A stretch of DNA of 64,000 nt from Bacteroidales bacterium (GTDB lineage Bacteria > Bacteroidota > Bacteroidia > Bacteroidales > F082). The translations under genes and the position numbers were made by a program. The stretch is taken from NCBI GenBank assembly GCA_017394865.1, contig JAFPWT010000017.1:62001-126000 (forward strand), in the 5' to 3' direction. The notes beneath the pieces are model-generated. The model ran no database searches and had not been told where the DNA came from. It saw nothing but the letters and a program-made list of their open reading frames with translations. This document shows, in pieces, positions 1-12,200 of the stretch (position 1 is its first letter; every line of letters begins with the position of its first letter).

Positions 1-3000
1 CCGTTGACGGTCAGGTTGGCTTTCTGAATCACCTGACCGGAGATGTGGCTGAAGGAAGCCGGATTATGTTCGTCGACCAGGCCGAGACCGGCACCACCGC
101 CGAACACGTTACCACGCATCACCCAGTAGACAGTGTCGGGGTTGGCTGAACCCATGACACTTGCTGCAGTGCCTGCATCGTAGGCAACACCGATCTCGCC
201 GTTGTTGACGACGGTGTTGGCATACCAGCGCACGATACCGTCTTGGGCGCCACCGTAGACCGAGCCCAGGATGTGAGGGCCGGTGCCGGAGCCGTTACCG
301 ATGGTGACGTGGGTGAAGTTGACAAAACCGAACCGCGTGGGTGAAGTAGCGACGGCCATACCGCGGCAGCCGCCGAACACCGAACCGTAAGGTATGGTGT
401 CCTTAAGGACTCCGTTAGGATCAGAGGCATCGAGCATACCGAGGGTACCGCCGTAGATATTCACATAGGTGTGACCGCTGTTGCGGACATAGCTCCAGTC
501 AGCGTCGTTGGTGACCAACTCGCCGTAGTAGTTGTCCTTGACATAGACGGTGTCGAAGTCGCCACCGGCGTAAGTACCGATACCCACAGAGGCCAAGTTA
601 CCGCCACCGAACACGCTGCGAACGACGTACGCATCAGTGTTGCTGGCCGGATTGACGGTGATATTGGTGTTACCATAGGTGCGGCCAGCGGTGACGCTGT
701 ACACCTTGGTGCCACCCTCTTTGTACTTGCCCTTACCTTTACCGCCGCCGTAGATGGCGTGGCCGACGAGGCCCTTGGTGAGGGTGATGTTGGTGTTTGC
801 GTTGACGTGGCCGTTCTCAGCACCGCCGTAGACTGCACCTGCGATGCAACCTTTCGTAGCATCCGGATTATCTTTGTAGTTGGTAGGATCAACGGTGAGG
901 TTGGTGTAGGCAATGTTGACCACGGAATTGTTGACGTTACCAGCATGAGCCTCGATAGTGCTCTTATTGGCCATACCCTTACCGCCGCCGTATATGTCAC
1001 CGTTATCCTTTCTAGCATCGTCGTAGGCTTGGCTAGTTAGGTCATAAATGTGAGCGACACCGCCTTCGTAGTAGATTGGGTTGCCGCCGGGAGCATCCCA
1101 GGGGCCCATGTAATCCTTACCCTTGATACCGACACGGCCGCCGGTGATTTGCACATTGGCGTTACCGGTATTGGCGGCATAGGTAAACTCGTAAGGCCAG
1201 CTGATGTGGAACGGATGACTGTCGTTGTGATAGGTAGAATCGCTGATGGTACCCACGGAGGCCATTTCACCGCCACCGTAGATGCTCTTCTGCACCCAAC
1301 CGGAATTGACTTTGACGAGGGTGTTACCGTAGACGCGGCCAGCGATCTGCATCGGCGTGGCGGTGATGGAGGCATTCGGGGTGGAAGCGGTGATGACAGC
1401 GGTCGAGTCGCTACCATAGCCACCGCCGTAGACGTCGCGCCAGATGGTGCCGCCGTTGACGATGACGATGGCGCTGTCGCTCACGGTGCCCAGCTCGCCG
1501 CCACCGTAGACGGTGCTCTTGATGGTACCGCCGGTGATGTTCACCTTGGTTTGCTTGACTTTACCAAGGAAGGCCCAAAGCTGGCTATAGCCATTGCCGA
1601 GTTTGAAGAGGTTACCTTCACCACCACCGAACACGTTACCGCCGACGGGGTGTTTGTCGAAGTCGGTATGGAGGATGGCCTCGTAATCGTTACCGATGGT
1701 GCCACCAGTGATGTTGACGGTGGTGAAGCCGTGGTCGTTACCATCTTGCATCACACCGTAGCCCGGATCAGAGACCGGAACGAGGTTGGTACCCACAGAG
1801 CCATCACGGCCGCCGCCGTAGACGCTACCGAGCATCACACCGCCATTGATGTTGACTTCGGTGTTGCCGCCTACTGTACCGGCAGTGAGGGCTTCGCCGG
1901 CGTAACCACGGCCTGCGCCGAACACGTTGCCGTCGATACCGGTGTAACCGAAGGTACCGATCTTGGCATCGCCACTGACGGTGACTTTCGTGTTCTCGAT
2001 TACGTGACCTTCCTCGCCGCCACCGAACACGGAGCCGAAGACCCGGCCGCCGCTGATTTCGACGATGGCGTCTTTCACGTTGGTATAGGTATTGAAGTTG
2101 GTACGCGGGTCACCCTTGCCTGAACCGTAAAGGCTGCAAGTGATGGGATGTGCCAGGATTTCATTGAAGGTACGAGGCACGCCGACGGTTCCACCGCTCA
2201 TCTCAACGAAGGAAGTGTCGAGCACGCTGTTGATCTCGCCACCACCGTACACGGCGGTGAGAATGTGACCTCCTTCGATTACCACCTTGGATTGGCCTTC
2301 CACGATACCTGACCTGGGGTTCCAAATCAGGGAGTCGGCAGAGCTGTTTTGTTTCGTACCAACATAGGGGTAGAAGCCAGAACCGCCGCCAAACACGTTG
2401 CCGAACCATGTCTTACCATCGGAAGGATTCTGGCCTGCGGTGATATAAAGCGGGTCGAACGGATAATAGTGATTGTTGTCGCCATAGGGCCAGTGCGGGC
2501 ATTCGGCCAGCGAGGCGCTGGTGGCGAACTCGTTTTCGGTGTAACGGCGATTCAGGGTATCGCCGCAGCCGATTTGACCACCCCTGACGGTCACCAAGGC
2601 ATCGTTGAGCACGTGGCCATTCATGGAACCACCATACACGGAGCCTTTCACGAAGGCGGAGTCGCTGATGGTGACTTCGGTGTGGCCGACGGTGGCCATG
2701 ATGTCGAGAAGCGATATGTTGTTATGAATTCCAACGGGTTGCCCACTAGCAGGCGGATTCACTGTGGCGTAGCTGCCTGGGTTATGGGGATAACCTTCAC
2801 CGCCGCCGAACACGTGGCCGACGTCGTCGTTGTAACGGAGGTCATAAGTACCTGCAGCCAGGTCGTGCCGCATTTGCATGGAGTCAGCGCCGATGATGCC
2901 ACCGCTGATGGTGACCTTGGCGAGACCTGAGTTCTTGTCGCGCAGTTCGATGTCGTAAATCTTGAGGGCTCCTGCTTCGATACCCTGTTTCCAGGTGTAG

Positions 3001-6000
3001 TTACCCACGCTGGCTACCTCGCCGCCGCCGAACACCGAACCATAGATGATGGGACGTGATATAAGGTTGCCGCCGTTGATGGAGTCTTTGATGATAACCT
3101 CGGTGTTCTTGGACAGGGAAATCAGCAAGGCTGACGCTTCGGGGTGGGTATCAACGCCCGCCATGTCGCCCTTGCCGCCGCCAAACACGTCACCCATGGT
3201 GGTCTTGGTCCAGGTGGTCATGAGTTTTTCGTTGCCGACCTTGCCGCCTTTCACCACGACTTTGATGTTGCCATGGTCGTCACCGTCCTGCATAGCTTGG
3301 AAGTTATAGTCGGCATTCAGTGTGGCACCGGTTTCGCCGAGGCCGACGATACCCAGACGGCCGCCACCGAAGATGGAGCCATAGATCTGGCCGCCGCTCA
3401 TTTCGACGTAGGTGTTGCCACCCACACGACCTGCCGTATAGTTCTTCTTGTAGTAGTTACGGCCGCCACCGAAGATGTTGCCGTCATAGGTCGTGGTACC
3501 TGTGGTGCCCATCAAGCCGCTGACATAGTTCACGTGGGCGTTACCCAACACGTGACCGTCCTCGGCACCGCCGAACACCGAACCCCATAGGCGGTTGTTG
3601 ATCGTATCGGCTACGTTGCTAGGCATCGGCATGTCGATGGTCACCATGGCAGTGCCAACGTTGGCGTGTTGATAATAGGCTCCATAAGGATGGTTCAAAT
3701 AATCGATCGGGTCATCACCAATACCTTGGCCGCCGCCGAACACGTAACCATCGAAGCCATTCAAGCCGATGGGGATATTATAGCCTGTTTCCACTCTGGG
3801 TGCAGGTCCCACCTGACCGCCAGTGACAGTGACGAAGGCTGTATCGTTCACGCTAGCCATCTCGCCGCCGCCATACACGCTGTAGAGGACTTTGCCGCCA
3901 TTCATGTTCATGGAGGTGTTGCCTTCCACAAGGGCGAACCTGGGATCGGTCGTAGAGCCCTTGCCACCGCCGAACGCCTTACCGCTGTTAGCTGCATGGA
4001 TGATGGTATCCAAGACGGTGCCGGTGTTCCCTTGTTTCTTGTCGTAGGTAATATGACCTATCACGCCGCTATTGACGTTGACGAGGGTGTTGGTCTTTAC
4101 CTCGCCCAGTTCGCCACCGCCATAGACGTTACCGTTGATCTGTGCGTTCGAAACGCTTACTTCCGTGTTGGCGACATAGCCGAATTTATAGTCATTCAGA
4201 GAACCATTACCACCGCCGAACACGTGACCCTCGCCTTGGTCAGCACCGATGGTGCCGTTTTTGATCTCGACGAGCGTTTTGCCATAGGATGCCGGATCGA
4301 GGAATTGGCCGTCGATGTCGACACCAAGGAGACCTGCGTAGCCACCGCCATACACGTTGTTGTAGATCAAGGCTGAATCTTGTACGATGACATGGGTGTT
4401 GCCGCCCACACGACCAGCGGTGAAGTTGGATTCGGTCAAATTACCGCCGCCGCCGTACACGCTGCCGTCGCCCAAGCCTTGACCATCCATGCCGACACGT
4501 CCGCCACGGACTTGGACCAGGGCATCATTCCACACGTGACCTTCGGCACCGCCGCCGAACACCGAGGAAGTTACGTAGGCAGCCGAGTCGACCATGACGT
4601 TGGTGGAGGCCACGGTACCATGATACTTCAATTTATTGTTCGGATCGTTGCCCAGACCTTCGCCGCCGCCGAACACGTAACCGTTCATGCCATCATCCAC
4701 CGAGGGAGTCCCGATGGTGCCACCCTTGATGGTGACGTTGGAGGTGCCAGTGCCGTTGGTGACTGAACTGAAGTTGGAGACGTATGTGCCCACAGAGGCG
4801 TGCTTGCCGCCGCCATAGACATTGCTATGGATGATTCCGCCTTTCACGGTGACGTTGGTGTTGCCCATGACGATACCGTACAAGGCATGGTGGATAGTGG
4901 TGCTACTGATATCATCAGGGACAACGCCTCGACCACCGCCATACAATTGGCCGCCGATGACGGTATCGTTAAGTGTATGACCGGTGGCGATTCTTCCTAT
5001 CTCGCCGCCCGTCATGGTAACGTTGGTGTTGTTTTGAATGGTGCCGTATGCCGATCCACCCAATACGTGGTTAAGGATATTACCGCCGCTGATGGTGACA
5101 TAGGTGTTTTTGGCATGACCCAGGGCTACATCGGAAAGGTCGCCGGGGGTATGATTGGGATCTTTGGTACCCATGCAGCCACCGGCCACCGAGCCGCTGG
5201 TGACAGTATCAAGAGAGGCCAAGCCGATGGTGCCACCGCTGATATTGACAAAGATATTGCCGTGGTCATCGCCGTCCTGCATCACAACGGAATTTCCACT
5301 ATTGTTCCATCTGATACCGACGGAAGCCTTACGACCGCCGCCGAACACATTACCTTTCACGAGGGCCGTTCCTGACACGTTGACATAGGTGTTGCCTCCT
5401 ACTCTACCCGATGTATTGACCAAACCTTCGAAGTTACGTCCACCACCAAAGACATTGCCATCCCAGCTGGTTTTGCCTGTGGTACCGAGTGAACCTCCGC
5501 TGACAGTGACAGTGGCATCACCGATGACGTGACCGTCTTCACTACCACCATAGATGGAACCCCAGACTGTTCCACCGGTCATGATGAGTGAAGTGCTGTC
5601 CACATTGGCGTAAGCCCTATATACATCGTAATTGGCGTTCAAGCCTTTACTACCGGCAAACACATAGCCATACAGACCATTGTTGTCCAAGGGACCGACT
5701 TCGCCGCCACGGATGAGGACGGTTGTCACACCTTTGGTCTTGTCGTTGACATCGCCATTACCCACGCTGGCCAAGTTGCCGCCGCCATACACGTTACGGA
5801 GCACCTTGGCGTCACCGGAAAGGTCGACCATGGTGTTGCCTTCCACCAAACCATCTGTCTGTTGGCTTGTTGAGCCTTCACCGCCGCCGAACGCGCGGCC
5901 TATCACGCCACTGCTCATCTCTACGACGGTATTGCCTCCGTTTCCATTGTTATCGATCTTCACTTGGCCCAACATGCCGCCGCCGAACACATCGCCCACA

Positions 6001-6197
6001 ACGGTATCGGTGATACGACCCGCTATGCGGATGGTATCGCTACCGTTGACGTTGGCCATCTCGCCGCCGCCGTAGATGTTGCCACCTACCTTCACCTGTG
6101 CTCGCGCCACACCGCCTATCAGCAGCAGAGCCGATGCAAACAGGGCTATTTTCCATTTTCCGTTTTTAACTTTCCACTTCATATGTCTGGGATTCAT
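1..6197 (-). CDS. giant GGG-repeat secreted protein D (3' end outside window)
   Basis: The reading frame stays open from an ATG at 6197 to the left edge, giving at least 2065 residues with no stop. ATG 6182 is an alternative start. The N-terminus has a basic stretch, then a hydrophobic segment (ALFASALLLIGGVARA) ending before Gln-Val, a clear signal peptide. The mature protein enters the repeats at once (GGNIYGGGEMANV). Units with Y/F-G-G-G and a V-x-I/M-x-G-G strand recur every 25-40 residues, with longer divergent inserts. Long stretches parallel protein C; for example both contain FGFVNFTHVTIG followed by GSVYGGAQDG, so C and D are paralogues from tandem duplication. D is the fourth gene of the run and starts 36 bases after C stops. 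No enzymatic motif was seen. A surface or matrix beta-solenoid role is inferred. The C-terminus, where any sorting domain would be, is not in the window. Confidence 0.85.
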   Translation of the reverse strand, partial: MNPRHMKWKVKNGKWKIALFASALLLIGGVARAQVKVGGNIYGGGEMANVNGSDTIRIAGRITDTVVGDVFGGGMLGQVKIDNNGNGGNTVVEMSSGVIGRAFGGGEGSTSQQTDGLVEGNTMVDLSGDAKVLRNVYGGGNLASVGNGDVNDKTKGVTTVLIRGGEVGPLDNNGLYGYVFAGSKGLNANYDVYRAYANVDSTSLIMTGGTVWGSIYGGSEDGHVIGDATVTVSGGSLGTTGKTSWDGNVFGGGRNFEGLVNTSGRVGGNTYVNVSGTALVKGNVFGGGRKASVGIRWNNSGNSVVMQDGDDHGNIFVNISGGTIGLASLDTVTSGSVAGGCMGTKDPNHTPGDLSDVALGHAKNTYVTISGGNILNHVLGGSAYGTIQNNTNVTMTGGEIGRIATGHTLNDTVIGGQLYGGGRGVVPDDISSTTIHHALYGIVMGNTNVTVKGGIIHSNVYGGGKHASVGTYVSNFSSVTNGTGTSNVTIKGGTIGTPSVDDGMNGYVFGGGEGLGNDPNNKLKYHGTVASTNVMVDSAAYVTSSVFGGGAEGHVWNDALVQVRGGRVGMDGQGLGDGSVYGGGGNLTESNFTAGRVGGNTHVIVQDSALIYNNVYGGGYAGLLGVDIDGQFLDPASYGKTLVEIKNGTIGADQGEGHVFGGGNGSLNDYKFGYVANTEVSVSNAQINGNVYGGGELGEVKTNTLVNVNSGVIGHITYDKKQGNTGTVLDTIIHAANSGKAFGGGKGSTTDPRFALVEGNTSMNMNGGKVLYSVYGGGEMASVNDTAFVTVTGGQVGPAPRVETGYNIPIGLNGFDGYVFGGGQGIGDDPIDYLNHPYGAYYQHANVGTAMVTIDMPMPSNVADTINNRLWGSVFGGAEDGHVLGNAHVNYVSGLMGTTGTTTYDGNIFGGGRNYYKKNYTAGRVGGNTYVEMSGGQIYGSIFGGGRLGIVGLGETGATLNADYNFQAMQDGDDHGNIKVVVKGGKVGNEKLMTTWTKTTMGDVFGGGKGDMAGVDTHPEASALLISLSKNTEVIIKDSINGGNLISRPIIYGSVFGGGEVASVGNYTWKQGIEAGALKIYDIELRDKNSGLAKVTISGGIIGADSMQMRHDLAAGTYDLRYNDDVGHVFGGGEGYPHNPGSYATVNPPASGQPVGIHNNISLLDIMATVGHTEVTISDSAFVKGSVYGGSMNGHVLNDALVTVRGGQIGCGDTLNRRYTENEFATSASLAECPHWPYGDNNHYYPFDPLYITAGQNPSDGKTWFGNVFGGGSGFYPYVGTKQNSSADSLIWNPRSGIVEGQSKVVIEGGHILTAVYGGGEINSVLDTSFVEMSGGTVGVPRTFNEILAHPITCSLYGSGKGDPRTNFNTYTNVKDAIVEISGGRVFGSVFGGGEEGHVIENTKVTVSGDAKIGTFGYTGIDGNVFGAGRGYAGEALTAGTVGGNTEVNINGGVMLGSVYGGGRDGSVGTNLVPVSDPGYGVMQDGNDHGFTTVNITGGTIGNDYEAILHTDFDKHPVGGNVFGGGEGNLFKLGNGYSQLWAFLGKVKQTKVNITGGTIKSTVYGGGELGTVSDSAIVIVNGGTIWRDVYGGGYGSDSTAVITASTPNASITATPMQIAGRVYGNTLVKVNSGWVQKSIYGGGEMASVGTISDSTYHNDSHPFHISWPYEFTYAANTGNANVQITGGRVGIKGKDYMGPWDAPGGNPIYYEGGVAHIYDLTSQAYDDARKDNGDIYGGGKGMANKSTIEAHAGNVNNSVVNIAYTNLTVDPTNYKDNPDATKGCIAGAVYGGAENGHVNANTNITLTKGLVGHAIYGGGKGKGKYKEGGTKVYSVTAGRTYGNTNITVNPASNTDAYVVRSVFGGGNLASVGIGTYAGGDFDTVYVKDNYYGELVTNDADWSYVRNSGHTYVNIYGGTLGMLDASDPNGVLKDTIPYGSVFGGCRGMAVATSPTRFGFVNFTHVTIGNGSGTGPHILGSVYGGAQDGIVRWYANTVVNNGEIGVAYDAGTAASVMGSANPDTVYWVMRGNVFGGGAGLGLVDEHNPASFSHISGQVIQKANLTVN
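6148..6182 (-). repeat. 7-base tandem repeat, five units, at the start of protein D
   Basis: Minus-strand units are ATGAAGT, GGAAAGT, TAAAAAC, GGAAAAT and GGAAAAT. The tract starts at the candidate ATG at 6182 and encodes the basic n-region of the signal peptide. It is one of four such 35-base purine-rich tracts in the window. Confidence 0.7.
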
Positions 6198-6222
6198 ATT
6201 CACAGTGATTTATTCTATATTA

Positions 6223-6242
6223 CTTATCTTATCTTATCTTAT
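6223..6242 (-). repeat. pentanucleotide tandem repeat (ATAAG)4
   Basis: Read on the minus strand, four ATAAG units run through the stop codon of protein C (TAA at 6236-6234) into the short leader of protein D. Such tracts can slip. Because the stop is formed by the first two units, changes in copy number would mostly alter the C-D spacing rather than the C protein. Confidence 0.85.
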
Positions 6243-9200
6243 TTCAACTTTTGGATTGCCTGTCACTTCGGCTTGGCTACCGCCGCCGAACACGTTGCCG
6301 TTGACATTAACAACTGACGTGCCATCTAAGATGACATGGGGGTTACCTTCCACTTTAGCGCCATGGCCACCGCCATACACGTTGCCTTCGACCGTGGCTA
6401 CGTTGCTGCTATGACCCACAACGTTGTCGCCGATAGTGATTTTCGGGTTCGATTTCACAACGGCTTCTATACCGTAACTGGTACTATAACCACCGCCGAA
6501 CACGTTACCACCCGTGAGGACAATACCCGTGCTGGTGTTGATGGTGTCCTGGGAGATGGTGCCTCTCATGATGTTGATCTCAGGATAGGCGCCAGTGGCA
6601 TCGGTGGGCTCGTACGAAGCGGTACGACCACCACCATAGATGTTATGGATAACGAGCGGGCAAGTGGTGTTGAGCGAGTCGTAGACGTTGATAGTGACGC
6701 CGCCAAGGACGTTGCCGTTGATGTTGCAGGTGCCGAAGATGGTGTCGATGGTGCCGCCAGTGATGGTAAGGTTGACATTGCCTTCGATGATGACCGGTCG
6801 GTCAGTGTGGCCAGTGCCGATGGCTGCCAGGTCACCCTTAGAGCCGCCGTACACGTTTTGGAAGGTGCCACCTTTTACAACAAGGTTGATGTTGCCTTCA
6901 TGTTCAGGGGTGGTGGGATCGTCCAAGACGTCAGCTTTGTTGCAGCCACCGTAGAGGTTTCTAACAGTCATGCCATCTTGGCAGTCGATGGTGGCATTCA
7001 CGTCACCGATGACGTCGACATAGTTGCCACCGCAGAAATATTCGTCGACATCGGTCTTACCGCAAGGACCATTATTGTCAAGTACGATTGTCGTGGTTCC
7101 TGAGATCAAGCCGTTTAGGTTACTACCACCGAAGGACATGCCTACTTCACCGCCGTGGATACCAAGATAGACATTACCATTGATATTGGCAGCGTATAGC
7201 TCACCGTTACCGCCACCGAACACTTGGGCGAAACGACCACCTTGGATATCGGTGCTCACGTTTTGCGAGGCTGCCGCGTCGCCGCCGCCGAACACACGAC
7301 GGATGGTGTTGTCGCAGCCAAAGATGTTGACGTAAGCGGTCTTACCTGCGGCCGTGTGGCTGGCATAGTTACCGCCGCCGAACACTTGGTCGATGGCGTA
7401 TCCATTGTCATCCACAGTGTTAGTGCCAACGATATGGTCGGTGCCATAGATGTTCACGATGACGTTTTCCTGAGGTGAACCGCCGCTATTGTTACCGCCG
7501 TAGACGTTGTTGCCGATGGTGACGTAGCCGAAGTATTCCGTGGTGTCGGTGTGTGTTGCCGGGCTCTCGTAAGTGTTGTATTCGCCAATGTTGACTTCGA
7601 TGACACCGTTGACTTGACCTTTGGTAACATTGCCTGTCTCACCGAGTCCACCGCCGTAGACGTCGCCACCGTAGACGGTGCCGCGGGTTTGGCCTTTGGC
7701 AATCGTGCCGCCGAGAATGTTCACCCAGGTGGTGTCGTTGCCAATGTTGTCGTTGACGGAGCCGAAGGCCGAACCGCCATAAACGTCGCCGTAGATGATG
7801 GGGGCTGCGATGCCGGTCAACGAGTCGACCGTGACGTCGACATCGCCAGCGATGGCGGTGAATTCGCCATAGCCGCCTCCGAACACGTCGGTGCGGTTGC
7901 CAGTGGCGTTGCCGAGGACGCCAGCGTTGACGTTCACGTCGACTTTGCCCATCACGGTACCATTACGGTTGTTGCCGCCGTAGACGTTGCCTGCAATGGT
8001 GTAATTGGACTGGGCAGCATTACCCATGTTGACGGTGGTACCCAGGTTGGCGTTGTTGTCGGTGCCCACGTAGGCGAAAGCTGCGCCACCGAACACATTG
8101 CTTTGCAACGTGCCGCCGAGGATGTCGGCCTGAGCGCTGCCATAAACACGGCCAGCCACCTTATCGGTTCTTGTGTCGACTCCGAAGAAGGTGATGGCAT
8201 GTGAGTCTTCGTCGGCATCGTCGCTACCATAGCCAGCACCGTAGACATCGCCGAAGTTGTATTTGTCGCCTTGGGAATCGGTGAGCTCGTTGCCGATGGT
8301 ACCGCCCTTGATGGTGACTTTGGTATTGCCGGCCACGGTACCCTGCTCGGAACCGCCGAACACGCTACTCATGATGGTGCCGCCGTACACGTTGACTTCA
8401 GCTTCTCTGGAACGGCTCATGTGAGGCCAGTTGTTCCAAGAGTCTGGGTCGCTATTCACCCAACCTTCAAAATCAACGTCGCCTTGGCAGCCGCCGAACA
8501 CGTTGCCCGTGCAGGTGTGGACGAGTCTCACTCTATCCGTACCATTCACTGTCACGGTATCAACCATAGTCCATACGCTATGGTCATAGTGGTCTCCACC
8601 TACAGTGGTGAAATTGTCATTCAGATAATCGGAATCAAGTTCCAGCCAGGTGCCGATTTTCGGGTTGTCGTTCTGGCCTTCCCTGCCGATGTTAACGATG
8701 GCCTTACCTGTATTCTCGATATATGCGCCAGAGTTTTCGTTCCACCATCCGAGGCTGGCCATTTCGCCGCCGCCGAACACAGCGCCGTTGATACGAGGAC
8801 TGCCCGTGATGTTGATCGTAGCGTTAGTGACACGACCGGATCTTGTATTTATATAGTTTTTGGTATCACCCTTGCCTGAACCGAAGATATCGCCGACACT
8901 TTCATCATTGTCGCACAGCAGGTGGATGCCTTGGTCTCTGTCGTTACCGATGACAGTTGAATAGGTGATGTTGTTGCCGCTACCAGAGGTGGTGCCGCTC
9001 ACATTAATGGTGACGTTGCCGTGTTCAGCAGGATCCCAACCGGTGTCGGGGAATTCGCCATCCACGTTGACGCCGGAGAGAGCTTGACGGCCGCCGCCGA
9101 AGATGGAGCCTTGGATGCGGCCGCTGGTCATGGTGACGTAGATGTTGCCTGCCACACGTCCGGATGCATCGTTGACGCCAAAGAAGTTACGGCCGCCGCC

Positions 9201-12200
9201 GAAGATGTTGCCATCGGTGGTGGAGAGGCCGGTGCAGCCGATGATGGTTGTGTCATCATTTTCGTTGACGGTCACTCGGGTATCGCCCAACACGTGTCCG
9301 TCTTCGGCGCCGCCATACACTGAGCCGTAGATGGTGCCGCCCGTGATGATCACGTTGGTGCTGTCAACAATGGTGATGTTATCGAAAATGGGACGCGGGT
9401 CGCCGCAGCCGCCGCCGAAGACCAGGCCGAAGCTCGGGTTCTCTTTGATCTGTTCGGTGGTTTGTGGTACGCCTACGGTGCCGCCTTTTATTTCGATGGT
9501 AGCTTTGCCGCCCACATCGGTCGACTCGTTGGCGCCATACACGTTGTTGAGGATGTGGCCTCCGGTAATCACCACGTGGGTGTTGCCCCACACCCTGCCT
9601 GAATTCGGGTTCCAAGCGCAGTGGGCTGTCGACAGACCTGGATCAACCACATAGGGGAACCATCCCGAACCGCCGCCGAACACGTTGCCGAACCACGACT
9701 TACCGTCGGAAGGAATGGTGTCGTTCTTCAGAAGCACCAAGTCGAAAGGCTTGTAATAGACGGTGGTGTCGTTGCCGTTGACCACAGTGTCGCCGAAGAT
9801 CCAGTGGGTGGTTCTATACAAAGCATCGCTCGTGGTGATTCCACCGTCCTTGAGTGGGCTGACGAATTGTGCGTTGCTATACAACTCATCCTTATCGTCT
9901 ACGGTGTTGTCACCCGCGCCGATTTGGCCGTCGTTGATGGTCACCTTGGTGTTGCCTCTTACGTGGCCGGCTTCGGCGCCGCCAAACACGGAAGCTTTGA
10001 TCCAACCGCCGTTGACTTCCACTTCGGTGTGATTGACCGAAGCCATAAGGTCGACGAGTCTCATGTCACCATCGTGTGCCGTGTTTACCCAATCGTAATT
10101 GGTGGGATTGTCCACAATACCTTCGCCGCCGCCATATACATAGCCGAGGTCGTCGTTATATTTGGTCCAGTAGTTGCCATCGTTCGGGTCGTTAGTAGCC
10201 ATTTCGTATCTCATCTTTGCCCTGTCGCCGCCGATGGTACCACCATTGATGGTGACCTTGGCCCAACCGGTGTTAGCCACGGTATCAATGTTGCTGATTG
10301 CATGGGTTGTATTATCTAAATCCCAGGAATATTTACCCACGTTGGCCACCTCGCCTCCACCAAACACGATGCCGTAAACATGGGTGGGATGGTTGGTCGG
10401 GTCTTCTTCAGAGATGGTTACGTTGCTGTTTTTGACCAAGCCGATGAGCAGAGCCGAGGCTGCTGGGTTACCTTTGATACCCTCAGTATCGCCCTTACCA
10501 CCGCCATACACATTGCCCATGCTGAAGTCGGAGAAGACTTCGATAAGGATTTCCTTATTTGTCGGATCTTCGGGGTGGGTCTTGGTGTTGTTGCCCAAGA
10601 TGCCGCCTTTCACTCTGACAAAGGTATTGCCGTGGTCATCGCCATCTTGCATTTCGTACTTATAGTCGACGCCGGTCAAGGCGAAAAGGCCGCCGCCATA
10701 GATGTTGCCGTAAATCTGACCCCCGGTCATTTCGACGATGGCATTACCACCCACACGACCTGCGGTGTAGTTTTTCTTGAGGAAGTTACGGCCACCGCCG
10801 TAGATGTTGCCATCAGCGCCCGTAGTGCCTGTGGTACCTGTGAGTCCGCTCACGTACAGCACCTTGGTGCTGTCGAGCACGTGGCCGTCCTCAGCGCCAC
10901 CGAACACACCGGCCCAGATGCGGTTGTTGATGGAATCGGTGGAGGTGATATTCACTGTGACTGAGGTAGTGTTTACATCGGCGAGATTGTAATATTTTCC
11001 GTAGATACTCCCATACCCCATCGGGTCGTCGCCGATGCCTTTGCCGCCACCGTACACATAGCCGTTGTATTCGTTCACGCCAATGGGGATGCAGATGGAG
11101 TCGTTGGCTGTGGAACTCGAACCATGCTTGCTCACATACACAGGACCCACGCCCACTTGGCCGCCTTCGATGCTCACCGAGGTGTGACCCGTGCCGGCCA
11201 CGGGCTGATAGGAGGCGTCGTGCCGACCCACGCTGGCCAACTCACCGCCGCCGTATACATTATTGAGGACTTGGCCGCCCTTGATCTCAACCTTGGTGTT
11301 GAGTTCTACGAGGGCCGCGTCGCGAACCGAGTCGAGACCTTGGCCGCCGCCGAACACATCGCCTCCGTAGCTGATAAACAGGGAGTCCATGGGAGAAGTC
11401 GTGTGGTTGGTGGTGTTGTGCTGCCAAGTATAACCGAGGGTGCCCACAACGCCCTTGTTGAGGGTGACGTGGGTGCTGTCGTTGACCATACCCAACTCGC
11501 CGCCGCCGTAGACCGAACACGGCACCACAGGTGAAACGGTACCGGTCGTCTTTCCGATGATTACCTCGGTAGAAGAGCAGTGTGCGAAATCGTCCAGGTC
11601 GATATTGGTTTGGCTACGTCCGCGCGAGGCGCCGAACACATTACCGCCATAAACGTTGGGGGTGGTGTTCTGTCCGATGGAGGCGTAGATGTTGACGTTG
11701 GTGCGCGAAGTGCTGTCAGCGGGAACACCGTTGGCGGGAACGCCCACCGAGGCAAGGTCGCCGCCGCCGTACACGTTGCGGTGAATGATGCCGCCGTTGA
11801 CGGTGAGGTTGACGTTTTGTATCACTGAACCGGCATTGGGGTTGTAGGTTGGGAGGGTATCGTTCTGATTGGTAGTTGAATTGAGTTGATATACATCATA
11901 GGTGCCGAGACCGGAACCTCCGCCGAACACATTGCCACGGGCCGTCCAATGCTTGGAGTCGATCGAAGCGGTACCCATGGTCGCCGCAGCCGTTGTGCTG
12001 TTGTAGTCGACGCCGATCTCGCCGCTGTTGACGACGGTGTTGGCGCTCCAACGCACGTGGCCGTCCTGGGCGCCACCGTACACCGAACCGAAAATCTTCG
12101 GGGCAGTGTTGGCACCTCCTTCGGTACCGATGGTGACGTGGGTGAAGTTGACGAAACCGAAGAGGTCGCCGGTGGGGCCGTAATTGTCAGCCAAAGCCAT

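Noticed and set aside
471-8204. Many long plus-strand open frames (up to about 350 residues) rich in Ala, Val, Asp and His across 1-34000
   Set aside because: They are antisense to the giant repeat genes and arise from the repeated GC-rich codons. They have no signal peptides, domains or consistent promoters, and the opposite strand gives clean signal peptides and ordered domains.
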